DNA of 64,000 nt from Oceanitalea sp047302425 (GTDB taxonomy: Bacteria > Actinomycetota > Actinomycetes > Actinomycetales > Actinomycetaceae): contig NZ_CP154855.1 in assembly GCF_047302425.1 (NCBI RefSeq), forward strand, positions 310,001 through 374,000, written 5' to 3'. How positions within the stretch are numbered: position 1 is the first letter of the stretch; each line of letters begins with the position of its first letter. Shown here piece by piece: positions 1-8,001 of the stretch. The notes beneath the pieces are model-generated. The model was not told the DNA's origin. It did no database searches and worked only from the letters and a program-made list of their open reading frames with translations. The position numbers and the translations under genes are program-made.

Positions 1-311
1 TGGAGCGTGCCGAGCAGCTCGCCCTCACCCACGGCGGCCGGGATCGGCGGTGGGTCGGTGCGCCGCTCGCCCTCCTGCGGCGGGGCCTGTACGACCCCCT
101 CCTTCTCGCGCCAGTCCTCGAGGACGTCCGCCTGGTAGCTGTTGGCCTCGACGTCGGTCCACCACAGCTGCCACACGACGAAGAGTCCGAGCAGCACGCC
201 GGCGGTGATGAGCAGCTCGCCGACCACGCCCACGAGCGTGGAGACCGCACCCCTGCGTCGCCGCGGCGGCTCGCTGCGCTGCCCGGGCAGCTCCTCGAGC
301 TGAGTGGCCAT
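1..311 (-). CDS. Class E sortase, N-terminal part (runs off window edge)
   Basis: This is the first ~103 residues of a membrane-anchored protein that continues beyond the window. It opens with a short basic cytoplasmic segment (RRRR around residue 18), then one hydrophobic helix at about residues 22-47 ending in a Trp-rich boundary, then an acidic, proline-rich extracytoplasmic stretch. This is the usual N-terminus of actinobacterial class E sortases, transpeptidases that anchor proteins to the wall, and the neighbouring DUF881 and crgA genes are common companions of such sortases. The catalytic Cys/His/Arg lie outside the window, so the assignment rests on architecture and context. The ATG at 311 lies 41 bases after the DUF881 stop, so the two are probably cotranscribed. 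Confidence 0.6.
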   Translation of the reverse strand, partial: MATQLEELPGQRSEPPRRRRGAVSTLVGVVGELLITAGVLLGLFVVWQLWWTDVEANSYQADVLEDWREKEGVVQAPPQEGERRTDPPPIPAAVGEGELLGTL

Positions 312-352
312 CGATGGTTCCCCTGTCGGTCGACGTGTCCTTCGAGCGTAGT

Positions 353-1078
353 TCACCCGGCCTGGGCGTGGCCCAGCCGCAGCGACCCCGTGTAGGCGGG
401 CATGTCGATCTCCTCGGCTTCCTCGAGGGACCACCCCAGCCCCACGGCGTCGACGTACTGGAGGTAGACGTCCACGGCCGGTGAGGTCTCCACCGCCTCC
501 CGGAGCTCGTCCGGGTCCCCGATCGCCGACACACGGTAGGGCGGGGAGTAGTGGCGGCCGTGGAGGAGCAGGACGTTGCCGACGCAGCGGACCGAGGACG
601 TGGAGGTGATGCGCTGGTCCTGGATCATCATGGCCTCGGCACCGCCCGCCCACATCGCGTTGATGACGGCCTCGAGGTCTTGCTGGTGGACGACGAGGTC
701 GTCGGGGTGCAGGCCGCTGGAGGAGAGGTCGGGAGGCACGGGCGCGTCCCACAGCTCGACGACGAGGCCGGGCCCGGTCACCGGGACGCGGCCGGCCGCG
801 AGGGCGGCGAGGTCGCCGTCCTCCTCCTCGGGCTCGGTGAGGGGCTGCTGGGCGGCCACGAGGGCGTCGCGCTGCTTGCGGAGCTCGGCGACCTCGGCCT
901 CGTTGTCCTCCAGGCGCGCGGTCTCGACCCGCGCGAGCTCGACGAGATTGCTCGGCGACCGGTCGGCGTCATCGTGGAAGAGGTTGGCGCTCGTGGCGAA
1001 GAGGAGACCGGCGAGGGCGGCGACGGCGCCGACGGCGACGGACCCGTGCCGGCGGTCACCGGTTCCCGGCTCGGACAT
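353..1078 (-). CDS. DUF881 family membrane protein
   Basis: The protein has 241 residues. A single N-terminal membrane helix (about residues 14-30) is followed by an acidic/basic coiled-coil segment (about 45-75) and an extracytoplasmic DUF881 domain. The family signatures seen are the VTGPGLVV strand and a segment rich in Gly and Ala before MMIQDQRI. DUF881 proteins are widespread in Gram-positive division and envelope clusters, but their biochemical role is unknown. The ATG at 1078 is preceded by a strong GGAGGTGAG ribosome binding site; an in-frame extension to 1561 runs antisense through crgA and is rejected. It diverges from crgA across 117 bases and is followed by the sortase gene. Confidence 0.8.
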   Translation of the reverse strand: MSEPGTGDRRHGSVAVGAVAALAGLLFATSANLFHDDADRSPSNLVELARVETARLEDNEAEVAELRKQRDALVAAQQPLTEPEEEDGDLAALAAGRVPVTGPGLVVELWDAPVPPDLSSSGLHPDDLVVHQQDLEAVINAMWAGGAEAMMIQDQRITSTSSVRCVGNVLLLHGRHYSPPYRVSAIGDPDELREAVETSPAVDVYLQYVDAVGLGWSLEEAEEIDMPAYTGSLRLGHAQAG

Positions 1079-1195
1079 CCTCACCTCCTGGTCAACGCTC
1101 TGGACCCTACGGACCTTCCCGCCCACTACGCTAGGGGAGGTGCCGTGCGCCTCGAAAGGGCGGCTGACGGCGGAACACCCGAAGGAGAGCTGACA

Positions 1196-1444
1196 GTGCC
1201 GGAGTCCAAGCGCCGCAAGAAGAAGGCGACGTACACGCCCCCGTCCGCGCCCGCCCAGCCCAAGGAGAGCCCGCGCTGGTGGGTGCCGACCGCCGTCGTG
1301 CTCATGGTGGTGGGGATGCTGTGGGTGGTGGTCACCTACATCGTCCAGGCGGCCGGGCCCATCCCGGGGATCGGGAACCTCAACCTGGGGATCGGCTTCG
1401 TCGTCCTGCTCGTCGGTTTCCTCATGACGCTGCGCTGGCGCTGA
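1196..1444 (+). CDS. crgA: Cell division protein CrgA
   Basis: CrgA is a small membrane protein of Actinobacteria that binds FtsZ, FtsQ, FtsI and Wag31 and helps place peptidoglycan synthesis at the septum. The 82-residue product has a basic N-terminus (KRRKKK), a Pro/Ala linker, the conserved SPRWW motif just before the first membrane helix (about 29-49), a short PIPGIGN loop and a second helix (about 60-78) ending in LRWR. Length and topology match the family. The GTG at 1196 has a good GAAGGAGAG site; an in-frame extension back to 551 overlaps DUF881 and has no support. A GC-rich hairpin follows the stop. Confidence 0.95.
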   Translation: MPESKRRKKKATYTPPSAPAQPKESPRWWVPTAVVLMVVGMLWVVVTYIVQAAGPIPGIGNLNLGIGFVVLLVGFLMTLRWR

Positions 1445-1460
1445 CGCCAGCCGCCCGGTG

Positions 1461-1486
1461 CGCCGGTCCCCGACGGGGGCCGGCGC
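1461..1486 (+). terminator. Hairpin after crgA
   Basis: An 11-bp stem (CGCCGG plus TCCCC pairing with GGGGG plus CCGGCG, one T-G pair) closes a 3-base loop 16 bases after the crgA stop. There is no T-run, as is normal for actinobacterial terminators. Confidence 0.6.
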
Positions 1487-1513
1487 ATCGTCGTCTCCGG
1501 GCCGGTGCTGTGC

Positions 1514-1601
1514 CCACAGCTGTGGACCAACCTGTGGAGAACTACACCGGTGTAAGTCCACAACTGTGGACAGGCCTGTGCAGAACTACACGCGTGTAAC
1601 T
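1514..1601. repeat. Two tandem 44-bp units made of palindromes and DnaA-box cores
   Basis: The units at 1514-1557 and 1558-1601 match at 36 of 44 positions. Each unit begins with an inverted repeat (CCACAGCTGTGG in unit 1, CCACAACTGTGG in unit 2) and ends with a perfect 12-bp palindrome (TACACCGGTGTA at 1543-1554, TACACGCGTGTA at 1587-1598). The two differing bases at the palindrome centre change together so that symmetry is kept, which suggests protein binding. The TGTGGA/TCCACA cores resemble actinobacterial DnaA boxes (TTGTCCACA). The block lies between the convergent ends of crgA and the rhomboid gene, so it is not an ordinary promoter. Confidence 0.7.
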
Positions 1602-2449
1602 CATGTGATGGCGTATTTGGCGGCGGCGAGGCCGACGACGAGCGCGGCGACGAGGACCGTGGCTATCACGCTGGTCGCGCTCTGCCGCTTCCGCGGTGCG
1701 TAGACGTAGGCGGCGGCGAGGAGCGCCCCGGTGACCAGCCCCCCGAGGTGGGCCTGCCAGGAGATGTTGGGGATGGTGAAGCCGATGACGGTGTTGATGA
1801 CGAGCAGCACGACGATCTGCGTCGTGTCCCGCCCCAACCGCCGCAGCGCGATGCCGATGGCCCCGAAGAGCCCGAACACGGCACCGGAGGCGCCGACCAC
1901 CGCGGTGATCCACTGCATCTCGTAGGGGGAGGCGAAGAGCAGCACGCCGACGGAGCCGCCGACCGCGCTGATGAGGTAGAGCGCCGCGAAGCGCCAGCGG
2001 CCCAGGGCCGGTTCGAGCACCGAGCCGACGATCCACAGGGCGTACATGTTGACGGCCAGGTGGAGGAACCCGCTGTGGAGGAAGGCGGCGGTGAGGAAGC
2101 GGTAGGGCTGCGTCTCACCGGCGAAGGGCACGAAGACGAGCTGGGTGCGGGCGTCGCCGGGCGCCATGAGGGCGACGTAGGCGACGAGGCACAGCGCGAT
2201 GATCGAGATGGTGACGACCGGGCGGCCCTCGCGGGCGCGCCCGCCGAAGACGGTGCGGCGGGCCGGCAGCGCTGCCCGGGCCTGCGCGACGCAGTCGACG
2301 CACTGGATGCCCACCGGCGCCGGACGCTGGCACTCCGGACACGCCGGGCGGTCGCAGCGCTGGCAGCGCACGTAGGAAGGACGGTCGGGGTGCCGCGGGC
2401 AGACCGGCGCCTGCGCGGCGCCGGCCTGCCCGTAGGGACTGGCGGTCAT
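1601..2449 (-). CDS. Rhomboid family intramembrane serine protease
   Basis: The protein has 282 residues. An N-terminal zinc-finger-like module (about residues 15-55) contains paired cysteines and a histidine (CPRHP, CQRC, CPEC, CVDC). It is followed by about seven hydrophobic helices. The rhomboid catalytic dyad is visible as the Ser of GASGAVFG and the His of WQAHLGG, and the HLAVNMYALW segment matches the conserved oxyanion-side helix. Rhomboids cleave substrates within the membrane; the substrate here is not predictable. The ATG at 2449 is just 4 bases after the cyclophilin stop, so the two genes form one unit. Longer in-frame starts inside the cyclophilin gene are rejected. Confidence 0.9.
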   Translation of the reverse strand: MTASPYGQAGAAQAPVCPRHPDRPSYVRCQRCDRPACPECQRPAPVGIQCVDCVAQARAALPARRTVFGGRAREGRPVVTISIIALCLVAYVALMAPGDARTQLVFVPFAGETQPYRFLTAAFLHSGFLHLAVNMYALWIVGSVLEPALGRWRFAALYLISAVGGSVGVLLFASPYEMQWITAVVGASGAVFGLFGAIGIALRRLGRDTTQIVVLLVINTVIGFTIPNISWQAHLGGLVTGALLAAAYVYAPRKRQSATSVIATVLVAALVVGLAAAKYAIT

Positions 2450-2453
2450 CCGG

Positions 2454-2975
2454 TCAGTCGGTGACGGTGATCGAGGAGATGACGATGTCCTCGACCGGGC
2501 GGTCGTTGCGGCCGGTCGCCGTGGTGCCGATCTGGTCGACGACGGCGCGGCTGGCGGCGTCGACGACGCGACCGAAGATCGTGTGCTTGCCCTGCAGCCA
2601 GGTGGTGGGCGCCGTCGTGATGAAGAACTGGGAGCCGTTGGTGCCGCGGCCACCGATCTTGCCGGCGTTGGCCATGGCGAGGACGTAGGGCTGGGTGAAG
2701 TCGAGCTCCGGGTGGATCTCGTCGTCGAAGGTGTAGCCCGGGCCGCCCGTACCGGTGCCGAGCGGGTCGCCGCCCTGGATCATGAAGTTGGGGATGACAC
2801 GGTGGAAGATGACGCCGTTGTAGAGCGGCTCGTTCGTCTCCTCACCCGTTCCCGGGTGCGTCCAGGTCCGCTCACCCTTGGCGAGGGAGACGAAGTTGTC
2901 GACGGTCTTGGGGGCGTGGTTGGGAAACAGCTCGACGGTGATGTCGCCGAGGTTCGTGTGCAGAGTAGCTTCCAT
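2454..2975 (-). CDS. ppiA: Peptidyl-prolyl cis-trans isomerase, cyclophilin type
   Basis: This cytoplasmic cyclophilin (173 residues, no signal peptide) catalyses proline isomerisation in folding proteins. The core motifs are all present: VDNFVSLAKG, the catalytic Arg in FHRVIPNFMIQGGDP, the NGSQFFIT strand and the WLQGKHTIFGRV segment with the Trp that binds cyclosporin in the family. Length is typical for the bacterial single-domain form. It lies immediately upstream of the rhomboid gene, an arrangement common in Micrococcales near the origin. Confidence 0.93.
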   Translation of the reverse strand: MEATLHTNLGDITVELFPNHAPKTVDNFVSLAKGERTWTHPGTGEETNEPLYNGVIFHRVIPNFMIQGGDPLGTGTGGPGYTFDDEIHPELDFTQPYVLAMANAGKIGGRGTNGSQFFITTAPTTWLQGKHTIFGRVVDAASRAVVDQIGTTATGRNDRPVEDIVISSITVTD

Positions 2976-3167
2976 GCGGCGATCCTTTCACGCTCCCCGC
3001 GGTGTCCGCAGGTGCGGCCCGTGCCCTCGGCTCCCCGACGTGGCAGGGTGGGACCAGGACGGGGTCGCGGCCGTGCTGCACGGTGAGAAATCGGCCCTCG
3101 GAATGGTGCGCTCGTCTCCCCGCGGTGGGACGATGGGCGCCACAACCTGTCAGTCAAGGGAGAGCAC

Positions 3168-3902
3168 ATGTCGCGCAAGCAGAAGATCCGCGAGGTCGAC
3201 ACCGACAAGGTCCGCCAGCAGGCCGTCGAGCTCGGGCACGTCCTCGGTGAGCAGGCGGGCCGCGCCGGTGAGCTCGCCGCCTCCCTGGCCGAGCACGGCA
3301 AGGTCTGGGCCACCGACGTCGCCGCTCCGAAGGTCGACAAGGCGTGGCGCGACGGCGTCAAGGTCGCCGCCCCCAAGATCGAGGCCGCCGCCGAGAAGGC
3401 TCGTCCCGTCGTCGACTCCACGCGCGACAAGATCGTCGAGGACTACCTCCCGCGCGTGCAGAAGGCGATGCACGACGCCGCCGAGGCCGCCTCCGGCAAG
3501 GGCACCGTCGCCGAGAAGGCGACGAAGGCGAGCAAGGCCGCCCAGAAGGCCATCACCACCAAGCCCAAGAAGAAGCGCGGCGGCAAGAAGGTCGGCTGGA
3601 TCCTCGTGGGGACCGCCGCCGCCGGCACCGGCTACCTGCTGTGGCGCCGCACGCAGCCCGTGGACGACCCGTGGGCCGAGGAGTACTGGGAGGACACCAC
3701 CGTGACGACCCCGAACGACGACGCCTCGAGCAGCGGCCAGGTCACCGCCGTGCCGAACGCGACCGACGACGGCGAGCCCGCGGTCGACGCCGCGACCGTC
3801 GCGGAGGAGACCGAGACCGCCGCCGGCGCCGTCAACACCGAGACCACGCCCATCGACTCCGGCCGCGGCGAGACCGACGTGGACACCACGCGCAACGCCT
3901 GA
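3168..3902 (+). CDS. Helical one-TM protein of unknown function
   Basis: I do not recognise a named family. The 244-residue product begins with a long amphipathic Ala/Lys/Glu-rich helical region (about 1-130) resembling apolipoprotein-like coiled coils. A basic patch (KPKKKRGGKK) precedes one hydrophobic helix (about 143-160, GWILVGTAAAGTGYLLW), and the C-terminal tail is acidic and rich in Thr, Ala and Asp. Topology suggests a tail on one side of the membrane and the helical bundle on the other. The ATG at 3168 follows GGGAGAGCAC. A perfect hairpin lies just after the stop. Similar proteins occur at this place in other Actinobacteria. Confidence 0.8.
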   Translation: MSRKQKIREVDTDKVRQQAVELGHVLGEQAGRAGELAASLAEHGKVWATDVAAPKVDKAWRDGVKVAAPKIEAAAEKARPVVDSTRDKIVEDYLPRVQKAMHDAAEAASGKGTVAEKATKASKAAQKAITTKPKKKRGGKKVGWILVGTAAAGTGYLLWRRTQPVDDPWAEEYWEDTTVTTPNDDASSSGQVTAVPNATDDGEPAVDAATVAEETETAAGAVNTETTPIDSGRGETDVDTTRNA

Positions 3903-3916
3903 CGCGCGTTCGCACG

Positions 3917-3946
3917 ACGGCCCGGGTCCGCATGGACCCGGGCCGT
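3917..3946. terminator. Perfect 13-bp hairpin between convergent genes
   Basis: Arms 3917-3929 and 3934-3946 are exact reverse complements around the loop GCAT. It lies between the stop of the helical protein and that of the MerR gene and can serve both strands. Confidence 0.75.
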
Positions 3947-3960
3947 TGTCCGTGGGTGCC

Positions 3961-4290
3961 TCAGTCCTCGCCGCGCAGACGGGCGATCTCGGCCTCGAGG
4001 GCAGCCACCTGCCGCCGGAGTTCCAGGACGACGCGCACGCCCGACAGACTGATGCCGTCGTCGGTGAGGCTGATGACCTCGCGCAGACGGTCGATCTCGG
4101 CGAGCGTGTACCGCCGCTGGTTCCCGCCGGTGCGGCCGGGGCTGACGAAGTCGAACTCGTCGAGCCGCCGCAGCTGCGCCGCCGGGACGCCGAGCAGTGT
4201 GGACACCTGCCCGATCGTGAAGAACGGGGTATCGGGGTCCATGAGTGGGGCGTCGCCGGCTCCCCGCCTCGTGCCGCCGTCGTCGCCCAC
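3961..4290 (-). CDS. MerR family regulator, HspR-like
   Basis: The protein has 109 residues. A MerR-type winged helix-turn-helix (about 23-90; FFTIGQVSTLLGV for the first helices, QRRYTLAEIDRLREV for the wing and third helix) is followed by a short C-terminal coiled coil (LELRRQVAALEAEIARL). The arrangement resembles HspR, the heat-shock repressor, but there is no dnaK or dnaJ nearby, so the target is unknown. The GTG at 4290 has a GAGGTGATCAG site; an internal ATG at 4242 is an alternative. It starts 4 bases after the debranching-enzyme stop, so it is probably cotranscribed with it. Confidence 0.8.
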   Translation of the reverse strand: MGDDGGTRRGAGDAPLMDPDTPFFTIGQVSTLLGVPAAQLRRLDEFDFVSPGRTGGNQRRYTLAEIDRLREVISLTDDGISLSGVRVVLELRRQVAALEAEIARLRGED

Positions 4291-4294
4291 CTGA

Positions 4295-6388
4295 TCACCT
4301 CGTCCCGGTCTGCGCGTCTACCCTACTCGTCCGGGTCGTGACGGTGCCGCTGTCGTCGGTGCGCACGTCGACGTGGTGGTCCTCGAAGGGCAGCCGGTCG
4401 ATCTCGACGACCCCGAGGCCGTGGTCGCCCGGTCCCACCTGGAGCCCCGCGCCAGGGGTGGTGGCCGAGAGCCCCAACGCGATCCGGAGCAGCTCGAAGG
4501 GCACCGCGGCCGCCCACGCCTGGGGCGAGCACGACGTCGGGTACGGGACGGGCACGGGCTTCTCCGCACGGTCGAATCCACAGAACAGCTCGGGCAGGCG
4601 CCCGTCGAAGGCACGGGTCGCGTCGATGAGCCCGTCGACGATGCGCCGAGACTCGGCCGCGAAGCCGTAGTCGGCCACCCCGGCCGCGATGAGAGCCGTG
4701 TCGTGGGGCCAGACCGAGCCGTTGTGGTAGCTCACGGGGTTGTAGCGAGCGTTGCCCGTACCGAGGGTGCGGATCCCGAACCCGGTGAACATCTCCGGTG
4801 ACAGCAGGCGCTCGACGACCTGCCCGGCGACCGCCTCGTCGACGATCCCGGTCCAGAGGCACTGCCCGGCGTTGGAGGCGATCGCGTCGACGGGCCGCTT
4901 GCGGTTGTCGAGGGCGAGGGCGTAGAAGCCCTCCTCCGGGAGCCAGAACGCCTCGTGGAACCGCCGCTTGAGCACGGCGGCACGCTCGCGCCACTCTCGT
5001 GCACCGGTCACGTTCCCCCGGCGCTCGTCGAGGTCGGCCTTGGCGAGGAACGCCGCGTAGCAGTAGCCCTGGACCTCGGCGAGCGCGAGCGGCGTCCTCG
5101 CGGGCGCGCCGTCACGGAAGGCGATCGCGTCCGTGCTGTCCTTCCAGCCCTGGTTGGCCAGGCCCCGGTCGGTCGCCCGCTCGTACTCGACGAAGCCGTC
5201 CCCGTCGCGGTCGCCGAGCTCGACGATCCACTCGACCGCGGCGTCGACGGCCGGCAGCAGCGGCTCCAGCTCGGCCATCGGAACGCCCCAGCGGGCGGCC
5301 CGACCGACGACCATGACGAACAGCGGTGTGGAGTCGATCGAGCCGTAGTAGACGCTGTTGCCTCCCAGGGCGAGGGACAGGTCGGCACCGCGCCGGACCT
5401 CGTGGAGGATCCGACCGGGCTGCTCCTCGGTCATCGGGTCGATGGTGGTGCCCTGCATCCTGGCGAGGGTGCGCAGGGTCCCCATCGCGAGGTCGGGCGA
5501 GAAGGGCAGTGTCATCCAGCTCGTCAGCAGGGAGTCGCGACCGAAGAGGGCCATGAACCAGGGCGCGCCGGCGGCGACGACGTCGTCCTCGGGGTGTCGG
5601 GGGTCGACGATGCGCAACGCACCCAGGTCCTCCTCACTCCGCCGCAACGCCTCGGCGAGCGCCGGGTCCTCGACGCGGATGTCCGGGACCGACGCGTGCC
5701 AGCCGCGCATCCGGCGCACCGGCTCCGCCTGCTCCACGGGCTCGTCGAGGGGGAAGGGGGTCGCGAGCTCCTCGTCCTCGACGCTCGCCACGACCTCGAC
5801 CGTGGCGGTCCAGCGACCGCCGGCGGGCACGGTGGCGGTGAAGCGGAGCTGTCCCTCGGAGGCCACGGACCCGGGAGCACTGACGCGGACGCCGCGCCGG
5901 CTGCCCGCCCGCTGCACGCAGAGGGTGAGGTCGGCGCCCGCCGCCACGCGCTCGACGACCGGCGAGTGCGGGAAGCGACGTTCCTTCACCTCGAAGAGGT
6001 CCGCGAAGTCCGCCCCGACGAGGAGGCGCAGCTCGACCCCCGCTGCCTCCGACCCGTAGTTCTCGAGCACGATGTCCTCGCGCATGCCCTGCCCGACGTA
6101 ACGGCGTCGCTCCACGACGAGGGTCGGTTCGACGTGGCCGGGACGCACCGGAGCCCTACCGACGAAGAGGGCCTCGTAGGGCTCCCGCGGCAGCACGGCC
6201 AGCGGCTCCACCGGAGCGTCGTCGACGAGCAGCTGCCACCGGGAGAGCAGTCGCGTGTCCTGGACGAACAGCCCTTCGGCACGAGCGGGGTCGATGTCCC
6301 CGCTCGCACCGCTCACACAGAACGACGAGCCCTCGACCAGCGTGACGCTCGTCGGTGCGACGGCGATGACTGACTGTTGCGTGGTCAC
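4295..6388 (-). CDS. Glycogen debranching-type amylo-alpha-1,6-glucosidase
   Basis: This 697-residue cytoplasmic protein has the GDE N-terminal (bis) beta-sandwich domain at about 15-215 (VTLVEGSSFCVSG at its start, FVQDTRLLSRW within it). An (alpha/alpha)6 glycosidase domain follows at about 240-640, with segments such as WFMALFGRDSLLTSWM, NQGWKDSTDAI and YHNGSVWPHDTALIAAG that carry the probable acidic catalytic residues. The family is annotated as releasing alpha-1,6-linked glucose during glycogen or oligosaccharide breakdown. It diverges from a GT4 glycosyltransferase over 116 bases, an association seen in many bacteria, and a MerR regulator follows directly. Start is GTG at 6388. Exact substrate is unproven. 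Confidence 0.87.
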   Translation of the reverse strand: MTTQQSVIAVAPTSVTLVEGSSFCVSGASGDIDPARAEGLFVQDTRLLSRWQLLVDDAPVEPLAVLPREPYEALFVGRAPVRPGHVEPTLVVERRRYVGQGMREDIVLENYGSEAAGVELRLLVGADFADLFEVKERRFPHSPVVERVAAGADLTLCVQRAGSRRGVRVSAPGSVASEGQLRFTATVPAGGRWTATVEVVASVEDEELATPFPLDEPVEQAEPVRRMRGWHASVPDIRVEDPALAEALRRSEEDLGALRIVDPRHPEDDVVAAGAPWFMALFGRDSLLTSWMTLPFSPDLAMGTLRTLARMQGTTIDPMTEEQPGRILHEVRRGADLSLALGGNSVYYGSIDSTPLFVMVVGRAARWGVPMAELEPLLPAVDAAVEWIVELGDRDGDGFVEYERATDRGLANQGWKDSTDAIAFRDGAPARTPLALAEVQGYCYAAFLAKADLDERRGNVTGAREWRERAAVLKRRFHEAFWLPEEGFYALALDNRKRPVDAIASNAGQCLWTGIVDEAVAGQVVERLLSPEMFTGFGIRTLGTGNARYNPVSYHNGSVWPHDTALIAAGVADYGFAAESRRIVDGLIDATRAFDGRLPELFCGFDRAEKPVPVPYPTSCSPQAWAAAVPFELLRIALGLSATTPGAGLQVGPGDHGLGVVEIDRLPFEDHHVDVRTDDSGTVTTRTSRVDAQTGTR

Positions 6389-6455
6389 AGCACCTCCGCT
6401 CGGTCCTTGCTATGCAGGGTTGGGCTATATTACAACTCGACTTGAAGGTTTGGCG

Positions 6456-6471
6456 CCTGCAGCGTTGCAGG
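6456..6471. promoter_or_regulatory. Inverted repeat in the divergent GDE/GT4 intergenic region
   Basis: CCTGCA and TGCAGG form a perfect 6-bp inverted repeat around GCGT. It lies beside a locally AT-rich stretch (GGCTATATTACAACT, 6423-6437) that may hold the -10 elements of the divergent promoters. A regulator site is plausible; none is proven. Confidence 0.4.
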
Positions 6472-6504
6472 TTCCGGTTTCCGATCGACAGCCGAGGAGA
6501 AGCC

Positions 6505-7638
6505 ATGTCACTCAGCACTCTTCCCGGGCGCACGCCTGCCGACACCAGCCACCGGGATGATCCGCAGCCCGACCGCCTGCGCGTCGCCATGGTGGCCCCG
6601 CCGTGGTTCGAGCTCCCCCCGCGCGGGTACGGGGGCACCGAGGCCGTCGTCGCCGGCCTCGTCGACGGTCTGGCCGACCGCGGCCACGAGGTCACGCTGC
6701 TCTCGGCGGGCGAGCACCGGACCCGCGCGTCCCGCCACCACCGCATTTACGACGCGCCCCCCACGGGCCTGCTGGGCAGCCCACTGCCGGAGGTCGTGAC
6801 CGCGGCGGAGACAGCGCGCGTGCTCGGCAGCACGGAGCTCGACGTCGTCCACGACCACACCCTTGCCGGGCCGCTGCTGGCCGCCTCCCGCCCGCAGCCC
6901 ACCGTGGTGACGATGCACGGACCGGTCACGGGCGACAACGGTGACTACTACCGGCGCCTGGGGCGGACCGTCGGCCTGGTGGCGATCTCCGAGGCGCAGC
7001 GCCGGCTGGCCCCAGACCTCAACTGGGTGGGCACGGTGCACAACGCCATCGACGTCCAGAGTTTCCCCTTCCAGGCGGACAAGGACGACTACCTGCTGTG
7101 GCTCGGCCGGTTCAGCCCGGACAAGGGTCCTGAGCTGGCCATCGAGGCAGCCCGGCGCGTCGGCCGCCGCATCGTCCTCGCCGGCAAGATGAACGAGGCG
7201 GAGGAGCGAGCCTACTTCCGCGACGTGGTCAGGCCCCTCCTGGGACCCGACGCCGAGTACGTGGGGGAGGCCGACGCCACTCTCAAGCGCGAGCTGCTCG
7301 CCGGTGCCCGGGCCCTGGTCTTCCCCATCCAGTGGGAGGAGCCCTTCGGCATGGTGATGATCGAGGCCATGGCCTGCGGCACCCCGGTGGTGGCACTACG
7401 CCGGGGGAGCGTGCCGGAGGTCGTCGCACACGGGCGCAGCGGCCTCGTCGTCGACCGCTTCGGCGACTTTCCCGCCGCGCTGCGTGTGGCGGAGGGCCTC
7501 GACCCTGCCGCGGTACGGGAGGACGCCGAGGCACGCTTCGACCTCCCGGTCATGGCGGCCGGGTACGAGCGCGTCTACCGTCAGGTCCTCGCCGCGGAGG
7601 CGGCGACGGCCCGGGTGCGGAGCGGCGTCCTGAGGTGA
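6505..7638 (+). CDS. GT4-family glycosyltransferase
   Basis: The protein has 377 residues with a GT-B fold. The N-terminal Rossmann domain begins at RVAMVAPPWFELPPRGYGG, where the Gly-rich loop binds the acceptor side. The C-terminal donor domain contains WLGRFSPDKGPELAIEAARR and the EX7E-type segment EEPFGMVMIEAMACGTPVVAL typical of retaining GT4 enzymes. Pairing with the divergent debranching-type glycosidase suggests a role in alpha-glucan or storage-oligosaccharide metabolism, but the substrate cannot be read from sequence. The ATG at 6505 follows GAGGAGAAGCC; a longer in-frame start at 6412 lies within the promoter region and is less likely. Confidence 0.87.
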   Translation: MSLSTLPGRTPADTSHRDDPQPDRLRVAMVAPPWFELPPRGYGGTEAVVAGLVDGLADRGHEVTLLSAGEHRTRASRHHRIYDAPPTGLLGSPLPEVVTAAETARVLGSTELDVVHDHTLAGPLLAASRPQPTVVTMHGPVTGDNGDYYRRLGRTVGLVAISEAQRRLAPDLNWVGTVHNAIDVQSFPFQADKDDYLLWLGRFSPDKGPELAIEAARRVGRRIVLAGKMNEAEERAYFRDVVRPLLGPDAEYVGEADATLKRELLAGARALVFPIQWEEPFGMVMIEAMACGTPVVALRRGSVPEVVAHGRSGLVVDRFGDFPAALRVAEGLDPAAVREDAEARFDLPVMAAGYERVYRQVLAAEAATARVRSGVLR

Positions 7639-7661
7639 CGGGCCGCGGGTCGGCCGCGACG

Positions 7662-7678
7662 GCGCGGGCGGCCCGCGC
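7662..7678 (+). terminator. Short GC hairpin after the GT4 gene
   Basis: GCGCGGG and CCCGCGC pair around CGG, 24 bases after the glycosyltransferase stop and just before the convergent tRNA-Ala gene. Confidence 0.45.
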
Positions 7679-7693
7679 ACCACCGGGCGGAGC

Positions 7694-7769
7694 TGGTGGA
7701 GCCAGCGGGACTCGAACCCGCAACCCCCTGCTTGCAAAGCAGGTGCGCTACCAATTGCGCCATGGCCCC
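7694..7769 (-). tRNA. tRNA-Ala (anticodon TGC)
   Basis: A full cloverleaf is readable on the minus strand. The acceptor stem GGGGCCA pairs with TGGCTCC with one G-U. The anticodon stem CCTGC/GCAGG encloses TT-TGC-AA, and the T-arm is GCGGGTTCGAGTCCCGC. The terminal CCA is genome-encoded (7694-7696). Together with the tRNA-Ile at 8002 it forms the pair normally found downstream of gyrA in Actinobacteria. Confidence 0.97.
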
Positions 7770-7810
7770 CGGCGCCGACCGTGCGGCCGGCAGGGGAATG
7801 CTACTCGCGG

Positions 7811-7972
7811 TCAGGCCTTGGCCGTGTCCGCGGGAGCGTCGGGGAAGGTGTTGCCGCCGAAGCTGTCGGTGACCTCGGCCCACAGCTCCCGCTCCTCGCG
7901 GTCCGCCTTGACCTTGGTCCAGACGGCGTAGCCGGCGCCTGCCAGCGCGGCCAGTCCGAGGAACTTCTTCAT
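7811..7972 (-). CDS. DLW-39 family small protein
   Basis: This is a 53-residue protein between the two tRNA genes. It has a short hydrophobic N-terminal helix (KKFLGLAALAGAGYAVW), then a charged segment (KADREERELWAEVTDSF) and a hydrophilic tail. It matches the actinobacterial DLW-39 small-protein family, found between gyrA and the tRNA genes and of unknown function; the ELWAE motif stands where the family-name DLW motif is expected. The ATG at 7972 has a GAGGAGGGG site. It is too short for most gene-length cut-offs, but start, ribosome binding site and conserved place support it. Confidence 0.82.
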   Translation of the reverse strand: MKKFLGLAALAGAGYAVWTKVKADREERELWAEVTDSFGGNTFPDAPADTAKA

Positions 7973-8001
7973 GCGGGTCCCCTCCTCGGGTGGTGATCGT
8001 G

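Noticed and set aside
551..1195. Long N-terminal extension of CrgA
   Set aside because: It would overlap DUF881 antisense; CrgA is 80-100 residues and the GTG at 1196 has a good ribosome binding site.
6426..6431. TATATT as the -10 of the GT4 promoter
   Set aside because: The nearest TTG-type -35 (6407) is only 13 bases away, too close for a normal promoter, so no promoter is called.
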